DNA of 51,553 nucleotides from Polytrichum commune (taxonomy: Eukaryota; Streptophyta; Polytrichopsida; Polytrichales; Polytrichaceae), in assembly GCA_950295325.1 (NCBI GenBank), contig OX485803.1, positions 25,050,001-25,101,553 of the forward strand, given 5' to 3'. The position numbers and the translations under genes are program-made. Below are positions 8,644 to 20,205 of the stretch, in pieces. Position 1 is the stretch's first letter. Every line of letters starts with the position of its first letter. Under the pieces are notes generated by a model, which saw only the letters and a list, made by a program, of their open reading frames with translations, ran no database searches and was not told where the DNA came from.

Positions 8644-11600
8644 ACGATCCATGGGGTGTAGGGCATGGTCCCCCAAGACATGTCGTAGACAACACACTTT
8701 CTAGTAATATATGCTATTAGGTCACATCTTTGATTATTTCAATAAATGTCTTGTTACATGTCTAGATTGTACACAATCTCTAGTAGTGTAATCATGCTGA
8801 GGTTGTTCACATTGCTTTGAATTTTGTGATTCCACCATGTTCACTCAAAAGAGCTTCCCCACCCTCTTTTTCAAGTCATGGGCATCTCTCTCTCTCTCTC
8901 TCTCTCTCTCGCTACTTCTTGAAACCCTGCAAGTACGGGCTTCGTAAAGTTTTCTTACAGGCAGCCCGAAAATAAGACCAGCTACAGTATTATATAAACC
9001 AACACAGAAGGGTGAAGCCTGTCCATATGGAGTTACTCTCGGTATGTTAAGTCAGGCCATGAAAACAGTTGTTCAAGAAAGTTCCTCTGCAAGAAGCCGC
9101 TGTAAGTAGCTTGATAGAAGGCGTGTTGAGCATGAAAGCCCTGAAGGCTTTGAAAGCAGTTGAGCAGTGAACAAAGAGAGACATACTTACTGCAGTAGTC
9201 GTGTAAACTGACCTACTGCTGCGGAGCAATCTAACTCGCTCGGGAGACAAGATTCATTCTAGTTCCAATACGAACAAGTTGCATCAAAATGAGCAAGAAG
9301 GGCTCACTTGACAGTGACTTCAAGGTGTTATTCTAAGAGTTGCTATTACACAGATAACACTTGAGAATGAATTCGATTACAGGGGAAATCCAGCCACTAT
9401 CTGATTTCACCCAATTCTGATTTCATCCAATTCTTGTTTCAAGAACAGTTTCAATATATGCATATATATGTAGATGATATTGAATATGTTATAAGTTCCA
9501 AGGAAGATGTATAGACTTGTTGACATCGATAACAAGTAAGAAGGTCCGCCTACACCTGTTGTACGCTCTACTAACTTATTTTTTGGTAATGTTGGGGAGC
9601 ATGGGCACAGGTGAGGACCTCTTCTACAAGTGTTGAGCACCTTCCGAAGACTTGTCCATTCATGGCTATTTCCCAAGAAATTTCTCATCGAAATTTGAAA
9701 AACTGACCATGAGTTTAGCTTTCTTGATGAAAAACAATATATACTCTCTACATATTATACCTGCTATGAGAGACAGATAATAAGATCTTGTTCTGACCAG
9801 TAGAAAAAGGCAGCTATACTGTGATTTGTTTCCATGCTTGCTATCTGCTACCAATAAAATCTCACTAGTACTGTGGAACTTTAAAATAAGCACGCTGGAA
9901 AGCTGTAGGACTGCAGAGAAGTTCCTGGGTGTAATCGTAGTCACAGGGGTAGAGTGGGCCAGAGATGAACTGGAGTTCTTATGGAACACTACCACAGTCT
10001 GTACATAAGAACTATATGAGAGAAGTTGCTTTTAAATATGGTACTGCAGCGTTTTTGTGAACTTACTCACTGGATAGCTGTGTAGATGAAATAAAGACCC
10101 TTCAAAACAAAACGATTCAAGGATATGCTATGGTCAATAAGAGTATCCTGATGAAAGCTTGATTTACTAAAGAAAAACAGGAAACCCCATTGATCCATAC
10201 ATCTATAACATCTGTGAATATAATTAGTATGAGAGATATGTTGAAAAATTATGACTATACTCATCCTGATTTCATAATTCGTTAACTTGTGGAGTTAAGC
10301 GAACCAAGATGATAAGATATACAGATTCAGTATGAACACTGAATCTATGAGGGATGTTACAATTTTAATACCGGGGAATTACAACATAATAATGTTGTAT
10401 AATCTATTTGAATACAGAAATTATTAAGTATGTAATCGTAGTGACCAGATGGGGTTGCTAGAAATGGAAAAAGTGCTTATGGAACAATCCTTAAGTCTTT
10501 TCTTGTACCCACTTGAGAGGTTTGCTTCAGTAATATGTGACTGCAGCATAAAGAATGAAGATACTCATACTTATTATCGGTTTGCTAAGTCGACGAACTA
10601 AAGCCCTGAATAAATAATAATAATAATACGCGGAACCAGCCTGTGAGCATTGGAAGTAACTCTGTAAGAGTTTGGTTCTTCGGATTGGTGCAGAAAAGGA
10701 AACCGTATAGGTCCATGCACTGGATGTTTTTTTGTGAGTATGATCATGTACAAGAGAAAGGGTGAATAATTATGACTACTCTCGTACTTGTTACATGTTT
10801 CTAAAGACCTGTTGAGTTAGTCGAAACAGAGATGATAGAGTTCAGATCCAATAAATACAGTAACTATATGATGCATACTACAATTACACAAATGGACAAA
10901 ACACCAAATTAATGGTAGCAGGTGATGTTACCCATACTATGGTTAAGAAGGAAGACCATTGGGGACCAGTCGCTACTTAGCACCCTTAAGTTTTTTTAAG
11001 GTGAATTATAAACCGAAATTATTGATACACATGAAGCTAGTACTGCATTCGATATGTGAAAACTCTATTAAGCCAGTGAGGTGTGCTTAATAAACACAGA
11101 ATGATAGATTATCAGCACAAGATGGATACAATGAGAGATGTATAAGAAAGGACCATGTGATTATCGAGACCCCATTCGGACAGGGATGTATGTTGTCTTT
11201 AAATTCTACTTGACATAACTCTACCAGAGGGATAACATATCTTATTCTGACTAGAGAATAATCTAGACAAGATTGGTCAGCTCTCTCTCTCTCTCTATTC
11301 AAATCCTTCATGTGTCATGTTGGAGTTGACATGTAATAGAAAGTTGTAAGGAGCTAGTTTAGACCACATTCATACAATTGGAATAAGAATTGTTGTTCTT
11401 GATCTCCACCAAATCAATTGAGAAACATTATCATTCATAAAACAACTAAAACTCCAAGCTAAATCAAAATTTCTCGATCTTTGATACGAATGACTGAAAT
11501 CAGACACCTATATTTGATTGCTAATACATTTAAGAATAGAGCCACGGTGGCAACTCACAATTATGTGCACTAAGGGTCCTTGAAATTAAAAGGCAAATGA

Positions 11601-12143
11601 GGATTCCTTTTGGAATTTTGAGATTTCTTATCTGAGAATGAAAGCGGGTTTACTTGAGTTTTATATAAATTGAAGTTCCACAAACTCAATTTAAACTTAT
11701 AAAAAATCTTCAAGCAACTCAAATTCCTACATTGCACATGGTGTCATGAAAAACGTCATCTTGCTTGTATGTATGTATGTGAATATAATGTATTTGAAAC
11801 ACAAGAAAGGGTGAAGGAGGGGGGGGGTGGATTATGAGTCTAGCCTTGATGACCATCTCATTCATGGCTGTGAGTGGTGTAGATACTTCTAGGAATATCT
11901 TGATTTCCAAATGCTTTGAAATGAGGTCCCATGTGGTAGATTTCCATCAATAACTAACCCAATAAGAAAGTTGTAAAGAGCTGCCCAAAAAAGAAACATT
12001 GGGAGAGGAGATCCACATCCGTTAAAGGAAACATTCTTCCCAAATGCCGGTTCAACCCTTAATTGTCAACAAAGCAACCTTCAAAGATTTGTGTTGATCA
12101 AACTTGAACATAGCATTATTCATATTCATAACAATGTTATGTG
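8644..12143. other. AT-rich stretch with no recognised gene
   Basis: Only short open frames occur on both strands and none resembles a known family. Around 9010-9115 one plus-strand frame is open for about 35 codons and ends at a GTAAGT (near 9108), so it could be an exon relic. I found no partner exons. Confidence 0.4.
8885..8911. repeat. CT microsatellite
   Basis: About 13 uninterrupted CT units. Confidence 0.95.
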
Positions 12144-12263
12144 TGATTGCCATAGTGTAGTTGAATCAGTGAACCATTTCATAACTTGAGATCTAAAACA
12201 ATCAATTGTTTTAGATCTCAAGTTATGAAATGGTTCACGGATTCAACTATACTATGGCAATCA
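12144..12263. repeat. Near-perfect 59-bp-arm inverted repeat (hairpin)
   Basis: Left arm 12144-12202, right arm 12205-12263, 2-nt centre, two mismatches. Transcribed from either strand it would fold into one long almost fully paired stem. There are no visible TIR hallmarks or target-site duplication and no flanking gene. It could be a small foldback element or a source of small RNA. Confidence 0.9.
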
Positions 12264-14168
12264 TATTTTCACATTTAGATAATCTAGCTAAATTCAAAAA
12301 ATACCATTTTTAATACATATGTTGCTAGATAGTTTGTGACAATCTGTTGAATTTTGGGTTTATTTCATGACTGTTATGGTTTAATTTCTCATTGTCAATG
12401 AAATTGATGAATTATGATAATTTATTATGATTTCCAAACTTTTATGAGGTTGATCGTGGTTTCATTACACGCATTTGCAGATGCACAAGAACTTCAACCT
12501 TACGAATCCAAGAAGTATTAGGTAGCAAAGAACAAGAAGTAACCAAATAAGGTCCATCGACCTTAACATACATGGCAAGAGTGTGACATGCATATAACAA
12601 ATATAAAATTGGTGATTGAGAGCATTGACCCTTCAAGGCCGAGCCATGCCAAAACATGCAATTGGCCTCATTTCTTGAAGGCAAGCCCCAAAGTATATTG
12701 GGCCCACCTTGGGCAATCATGGTTGGGGATATTTGAGATGTCAAGTGGCAACACCATACTAGTATTTTCAAGGTTCGAACATGCAATTGTTCAAGCAATT
12801 TTGTCCTTGTAGGCTTTTAAGGGTTAGATCTCATTTGTAGCAGTTGAGTTGGTACAATGCTTCAATCCAATATGAGAGGAAGTGGATGTCCAATAATTTA
12901 TAATTCACCACCGAGTCATGTTCAACTTGCAAGTTTTGGTGCAAATGTACAATGGTTTGGTTTTCCATTGCAATATTGCCTCTAGTTTGTTGTTGCTAGA
13001 CTGCTAGTTCAAGCAAGATGCTAATTTAGGAGATAATCATCACCAATTGTTGTTGATTTTGTAGATACCCATGTGAGTTAATATGCACAACCTTTTGGTT
13101 TGAATTATAAGTATTTTTTCTAATTTTTTGTGCGTGAGGCATGCGTTGGACTCTAATTTGTCCATTCTCATTTTTGGTGATCCAACCATCTTGTTATCTT
13201 TTTGAGATGCATCCTTGAACAGAGGCCCAGATGTTGGGTTTTATTTTTTTCGAGTCCTTTTCCATTGTTCTGAAACGCGAGATTGAGTTGTCCACTTATC
13301 ATCGTCATAGTATATCCTAGTCTACCCAGCAAATAAGCAAACCCTAAAATACATTTAATTGTTTCATACTAGACCATATTTGATGATACAATAAGGAGGT
13401 CATAAGAGTTTTCTTTTTTCTTTTTTCCTCCCTATAATTCCCCATGGTATATTTCTACACATTTGTAAAATTTAGATTCATGACTAAACCCATCCTATCA
13501 TTGATCTCACATAGTTTTCTACACGCACCTCATTGGCCTCTCAGGGTGAATAGCGTGTGATATGCACACCCCATCGACCACCAAACCATAACCAAATCCA
13601 TACATTGGGCCAAGATGACAACCAATAAAAACCCACACAACATGACCGTAATGATTCTAAACCACAAAGATTGGACACCCCAAACATAAGAACTAAGACA
13701 ACACCAAGACATACACACCATTGCAAACATCGGGCAAACATCCCACCACATGTTGTTAGGTACCCACCCGCACCACAATGGCCAACATACTCAACCAACT
13801 TAAAAAGTCGTTAACAAAAACTGTTTGTATATGTAGTCAAGAAATCTCGTCCACAAACTACACATTTGCACTACAATTATAACAAACCATATAAGAAGCC
13901 CATGACCTGACCATTCCCCCCACATAACCCAATAGATTATGTAAAATCATTTAAAGGACAATTGTTGGATATCTTGACAAACTCCTCTAGAGATACTTAC
14001 ACCACACGCCAACCGCCCCCCATACCACAAAAAATCCACACCCAAATTAACCACAAAATATAAGTTATATTTGCCCATATAATGGGCATCCTCTTGGGAT
14101 AGACAAAAGAAAAAGACTTTTTGGCCCCAAACACACACCAACCTCAATTGCACATTATGCCACAATAA
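12264..14168. other. No recognised gene
   Basis: The frames here are short (longest 118 codons, 12442-12798 minus) and show no motif I know. The plus strand is C/A-rich from about 13540 to 14180, with Pro/His/Thr-rich translations like those of the LINE remains at 38-47 kb. An old LINE fragment is possible but no motif supports it. Confidence 0.35.
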
Positions 14169-14803
14169 CAACAAGAAAACGGTAGAACTGTGAGGCTCTG
14201 TCCTTTGCTATGAAAGACTACAATTGTAGTTGATTACTTTGCTCATGCCAATCCATGGCTATTCACTATACCAAACCTTTCTTGGATTTTGTGCACCTTC
14301 TTCTCAAATACAAGTCAAGAATTGAAGCTACTCATTTATCACCCAATTTTTTTTAAATAAATAATCAAGAACTGCCGAAATAACTATAGTTAACTAGATT
14401 TCTTTCAATGCATTTTAGGGAGCACTTATATATATAAACTATAGTTAACATCCACATTACATAAAGTGGACCAAAAATAACAAGAAAACGGTAAAACCGT
14501 GAGGCTCTGTTCTTTGCTATGAAAGACTACAATTGTAGTTGATTACTTTGCTCATGCCAATCCATGGCTATTCACTATACCAAACCTTTCTTGGATTTTG
14601 TGCACCTTCTTCTCAAATACGGGTCAAGGATTGAAGCTACTCATTTATCACCCGAAATTTTTAAAATAAATAATCAAGAACTACCGAAATAGCTATAGTT
14701 AACTAGATCTCTTTCAATGCATTTTAGGGAGCACTTATATATATATATATATAAACTATAGTTAACATCCACATTACATAAAGTGGACCCAAAATAACAA
14801 GAA
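14169..14803. repeat. Tandem duplication, two copies of about 310-325 bp
   Basis: The block beginning AACAAGAAAACGG at about 14169 recurs at about 14478 with a few substitutions, up to about 14803. The second copy has a longer AT dinucleotide run. Each copy contains the words TAGTTAACTAG and CTATAGTTAAC flanking the segment with the AT run. Confidence 0.9.
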
Positions 14804-15950
14804 CAAGTAACGTCCAAGTGTGAACACAAAGTGGTTAGGAAATTTGCTCTTGAAACGAAGAAGTTGATGCATAGTCTCTGTCCTACAGACAAAGCCAATA
14901 AAGACACATGGCCACACCAACTATGTCTATGCAACAATAAATTCCTCGGGCCTTAGGAATGCATGGCACAATGCCACTACCCTCCAACTCATAAACCTTC
15001 TCAAATCAAGCATGCGCATACGCCTCTTTAGATTCACCAATGACAACACTCAAAAAATGACAACTCTGAAGACAATACCATGATCCATTCCACCATGAAT
15101 TCTCAGTTGCGAATGCAACACCACTTGATGCAAATGCCTAGCAGATTGCATGCGCACATAGTCTACATAAACAAAGTTGTGCCAAAATAAACCACACCAC
15201 TCATACCCACATCTGACGTCAATCCTTTTCATGAGACATCCATCTTTCAATGGTATATTCCAAGACTTATAGTTTTTTAAAATTGGACATGCTCAATTAT
15301 ATAGTGGATGTGTTGAATGCTATAGCAAAATCCTCCGATAGAATATGCGGGGATGCTCTTGATAATATTGAAACAATTGCTTTGGTCACGTGCTAACTAT
15401 TTATCAATGGAATATATAGATTTAACATTAAGTAGTAGTACATTGATTTTTTTTCATCATATTTTAGTATCAGAACGTACAAATACTCACTAAGGAATTA
15501 CATGTCTCCATTGCAATTTAGATATATTAAAAGTGTATCGGCAGATCAGCCTATAGAATTGAGGTGACCAAAAAATCTAAATTTTGAGAAATTGTCAAAT
15601 TATACTCAAATACAAGTGCATATGCCATCAATGTCGTTGTGTTCATAACAGAATTGGTGATCCAGAATTGCTAAGCAAAAACACAACTTTTTAAGATTAC
15701 ACTCATTAGGTTGTGTTGAATATAGTTTCAGTGTCATAGACAAGTGAAAGTTGGCTTTAATACTCATCCATGGCTTGATCAAACTGTCCCATAGACCCTA
15801 TAATGTAGTAACTTAAAAGGCTTGACTACACAAGAGAACAAGCTACAAGGAGAAAGGCAAAAATTAAAGAGACTCAACGAGAAGGGATCTGTGCTCTGAA
15901 ATCCATGAAAATGTGAAATTCAATCCTTAGTTTACAGTCAGTCCACCAGA
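14804..15950. other. No recognised gene
   Basis: Short frames only. A plus-strand stretch at 15281-15394 is open for 38 codons and reads like protein, but it has no start, splice context or known motif. Confidence 0.35.
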
Positions 15951-15973
15951 AACTTCTTCCTAATGGAATCCTG

Positions 15974-15979
15974 TTTATT
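15974..15979 (-). terminator. Candidate polyadenylation signal of MED15
   Basis: AATAAA on the minus strand, about 330 nt after the MED15 stop codon (16308). The stretch between has no splice-like or coding signal, so it fits the 3' UTR. Cleavage would be expected shortly below 15970. Confidence 0.45.
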
Positions 15980-16307
15980 TGACCTTCTGTAAGATCACCT
16001 GCATCAAACTTACTCACAAGGCGTGAATAAGTTAGGTGAATGGAATCAGGTCACTTGTAAAACCCTGCCAAGGGTGTATACTTTGTGTAAGACTACATTG
16101 GACATCATTAGAGCAGGGCAGCTGTACATGTTCTGATTCTAGAATCTTATCCTAAGGAGTCAATCATCAAATGACATTCTTCAACTGTAACCCAGTTCCA
16201 AAGTGTAGTAGTAGTGAAACAATCCAATCTGCACTTGAAAGGAAGCTAAATTATGGGCAAAAAGGAAGACCGCTCTCTCTATCTCTTTCTAATTTGTACA
16301 GCTCCTT

Positions 16308-19300
16308 CTACGAAGTCAAAGCGCTGGTCTCCCACATGCCAATACTTGTACAAAATGTGCCTCCACCATGGACCTGTGCCATTTTTGTAAGAGATTCACG
16401 TGCGCATTCATCCCAACATGTGGCTATGGCAGCCAATGACAACGGCTTTGGCAAGCACCGTGCTGAGGTTGCAAACTGCTCTCGTGTCGCTGTTGTGAGT
16501 GGGTGGCTGTAATGCAACCAGAAAAGAAAAGAAGCCAACAGGGTTAGTGGTATGTGCATCACTGCATGGAAAGGCGTCACCTTCTTCTTAACCCTTAAAT
16601 TGCACCAGCCAAAAATTGTGGCAATCCCATTTCAGAGTTTTTGACCAAAAATTGCCAAAAATTGTGCATATGGTCCTCTAGAATATGCAGTTTGAAACAT
16701 TTGTAAGAGGAGATTTTTGGTGGTGGATACAATGACCTAGATTTCAGAAGTTAGAAAGAAAGACGAGTCTGATGTTGCTTCATTTTTGAGTTGGTCAATC
16801 CCAAAAGAAGCATCACAAGAATTAGAGGACCCCTGAAAACTACTGCCTCCATTTGAAGGTGAAAACCTTGAATGGACACGGACAAGCTGGCCAACATCTA
16901 TCTCCCCAAGGGCAAACCCCTAGGTTCCCACATGGTTGGTTGGAAATACCCGGATACCCCTCAATATGATTGGGTGAACCATAGGTGGTAGGGTGCACTG
17001 GAATCAAGTGCTAGGAAGCTCACCCATCCGAGTACTATTCCAGCCTTAGACGGCTTAGCCTAGGAGTTCCCATGAGATCCGGGTCAAGGCCTTGGGTTTA
17101 AGTCACCCGTTTTCAGGAGTTAAAACCATAAAAAATGGCTTTTCCATTGTCCATATATAAAGGTTCTCATCTAATATAGTGATTTTTGTCTATGTTTTGC
17201 ATATACTACAAACATGCCAATAGGAGTACAGGACAGTGACATAGTGACATGCCATACCACGCTAAAGTAAAATTGAGTTTTGTGTAGTCACCAGCCTTCA
17301 AGTGTACTGTAAAACAAAAACGACCCTCAACCGAATGCTATTTATCCTATCCTATTCATGTGGGCCCTTCTACACAAATTATTCAAGTTAGAATAAATTA
17401 AGAGTTGCAAGATTTTGAAGTGTCCATGAAACATTATCCATTGCATGCCATGTAGGAGTCCATGAAGGATTGTTCATTGATGCAAACTTTCTTGGTCCCC
17501 TCAGCTCAAGCTCTAGTGTAGAGTGAAGTGGGACGGCCTCAGCATTTTCCACCACTAGAGATTTTAGATATCAATGGTCAAGGGCCCTCAAGCTCTAGTG
17601 TTAAGTGCCCTAAGTAATCCATTTCTGGGATATATACACACTTGGTAATAAGGGTCCCACAATGACGGATTATGGTAACTCACCTGGTGGGTTTTTGCAT
17701 ACGTTCATGCCAAATCAGAGGAGAAGAGTCTGGGTACGTGGGAGGAATAATCACAAAAAGCGGGGTTCCTTTCAGTACCTGTAACAAACAAGTACACTTT
17801 AGTGATTTGCCCAGGGATGACCAATTCCATGCAAGACAAGTGCATGATAGGTAGGACAATTGCAACTTATATTGGTATGCTCTACATGCTTACATACCTA
17901 AAATTGAGAATATTGAGTTAAAAAATACCAATGCAATATCACAATATTAACTCAAACATCTGACAAAAAGCAGTTCTATTGAAATGAAATTTTGCAATAC
18001 AAAAAATTGTGATGACCAGTGGGTATATCCTTCACTTATGTAGCGAGAATTAGAAAGCCAGTGCAAGTTTCTATTATATTGAAACATTACATGAAGTGAG
18101 AAATACATAGAAGCAAGGTTGCTTAGTTACCATGGAAAAGTCGGGTTTTTGTAGGAAAGTGACATTCGGGCTAACAGCATTTGCTTTATACCAGCAAACA
18201 ACCACAACACCATCCTTTCCTTCTGCTGCAGCCTCTTCAGTAGCCTCTGTATTGACTTCAACTACTGTGTCAATTAACCGAGTATTGATACTATGGATTT
18301 CCTCCTCCAAACTAGCACTGACCTGTGTTGCAAATCACCACACATCAAGGTTAGAGATGTCCTCTAAACAGCTTATAGAATATTGAGAACTTTATCTGTA
18401 TTGAGAATATATTTCCATCATGCCCTTATGTTTGTAGTTAACGCTCTAAGGTCAAATGTTGTTTTTATTATTATTGAGATGACTTAAGGGTTTAGACTTT
18501 CAAATGATATATATCACTTATAAAATACATCCGTACAGTTGAAAGCTAAATCTAACATCTTGACATGACAAATACCCATGTATAAGATTTTGATTGCAAA
18601 CATCCATTAACAATTCATAGCAAGGTATTATTCAGTAAGATTATGTACAAGGCTCAAAATCTAACTTATGTATAACATAGTTTGAAAGCAAGAAGAAATA
18701 CAATCATTCACAGACATGGGGGCTAGAAATGATCAATTCTGCATAAAAGTATATGTCGGACTCCTTCATGTGCTTGACCCTATTTGCACCCTATTTTTCA
18801 AATTTGTTTTCTTCAATCGGAGAATCTCACTAGAAGAGTAATGATATCTCAATAAGGGATACTTTGAAAGGACTGAACCTGAAGTTATGAACAAGAAAAT
18901 TTCATGTTTCTTGACTCCAAAGCCCCACTGGAGCTTTCTCGACATTTAAGGGTTAAGGGATACCCCACACACTTACGTACATTAAATTGAGGGCTTTTGA
19001 CATGGGTTAATGTGTAAGGCCTTGCATCCAGAGTATCGTAAGACCGGCTACAAGTATTTGTCACCATTCCTTGGCTAGAAATAACATTGAGGGGAATAGA
19101 CTCCACAAATCGCCTCCTCTTCTTCAAAGTTCTGTTGTTATCTTGAGAAGTTAATGCTCGAGCTTCAAGTCGCACTTTTGTCGTTGCTGCCAAATCCTCA
19201 CCAATAGCAGCCCGAGACCCACTACCAGGAGCTGATGATGCTACTTTATCACTACAACTGATCAAGGCTCTTATATCGCCAACTGAAGCTTTGAGGTTCC

Positions 19301-20205
19301 TAGGGGACATTGTGTCAATCTGCAACGTCCCTTGCCAAAATTAGCACATTAAAATAGGTTTCAAGCAAAATATAACTGCAATCGTGCTTTAAGTATGATT
19401 TAACTATGAACATGGATTAATGTCAATCAGCTAATTATGACAAGTGGCATAGACAATGTGGCAAGTGGCACTAAGACATGAGGCTTCAGCAACTTGTAAC
19501 AAGACAACACATTGATTTTTAGAGAGTTTAAATATTAATGTAACCCACGATTAATATGTGGCACATAAATTCTAATGCCACACTAAATCAGATATACAGT
19601 GTACTAAATCAAGTGCTTCTAATTGTTGAAATCAACCCCATAGCAGACAATTAGGACTGTTCATCAGATATTTAAACACAAGCAATGGTAAACATGGGGC
19701 AGAAAAACCAACCTGTTTCATCAAACAAATCAGATATATAGTGTACTAAATCAAGTACTTCTGACTGTAAAAATGAATCCCATGGCAAACAATTAGGACT
19801 GTGTCAAAAAACTTAAATTAAATATGGAGCAGAAAAACCAACCTGTTTCATCAAACGATCCAAAGGTGGATCCGACACACTGGGTTTTTCAATTACAGGT
19901 GACTCAGGAGACACTTCTTGAATGACATCTTGAGGGACAAAACCTTGTGCATTAGGGCTTGGTGAGAAATCGGTGGAAAGCGGCGACCCTCGTAACCCCA
20001 CCGGCGTACTTCCCATTGCCCCATTTTGTGAGAACAAAGGCGTTGTTGCTCCCGTCAACGCTTGCAAGGTTCCCGGTGTCGTAATGGCGGATATTGACGG
20101 TGTAAAAACCTTTGTATCCACCTCATCATGATGTGGAGGTGGTGGGGTCACTGGTGGAAGTGTCGATGACACGGCAAATTTATTTACAAATGGTGGTGTT
20201 GACAC
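16308..20205 (-). CDS. MED15: MED15 exons 17-21: plant-specific C-terminal region
   Basis: Exons 20205-19843, 19319-18981, 18322-18131, 17778-17684 and 16506-16308. The order of motifs follows plant MED15: a PPLDRLMKQ segment, then VASSAPGSGSRAAIGEDLA, a basic KKRRRF stretch, the SINTRLIDTVVEV helix, a beta-rich part ending IIPPTYPDSSPL, and the final AIATCWDECARESL helix with the last residues near GGGTFCTSIGMWE. The stop is TAG at 16310-16308. The match to the extreme C-terminus shows the gene is complete at its 3' end. Confidence 0.9.

Noticed and set aside
9010-9115. Possible exon ending at GTAAGT
   Set aside because: It is open in one frame and has a donor-like end, but no start, partner exon or known motif could be found.
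12442-12798. 118-codon minus-strand frame
   Set aside because: It has no recognisable domain, and the composition is ordinary AT-rich noncoding DNA.
15281-15394. 38-codon protein-like stretch on the plus strand
   Set aside because: There is no start, splice context or family match; it could be chance.
16171-16512. 113-codon plus-strand frame
   Set aside because: It overlaps the last MED15 exon on the opposite strand and has no motif.
16991-17108. Functional 5S rRNA gene
   Set aside because: Too many differences from the conserved 5S core, and it continues into a repeated body shared with another locus, so it is a transposon head rather than an rRNA gene.
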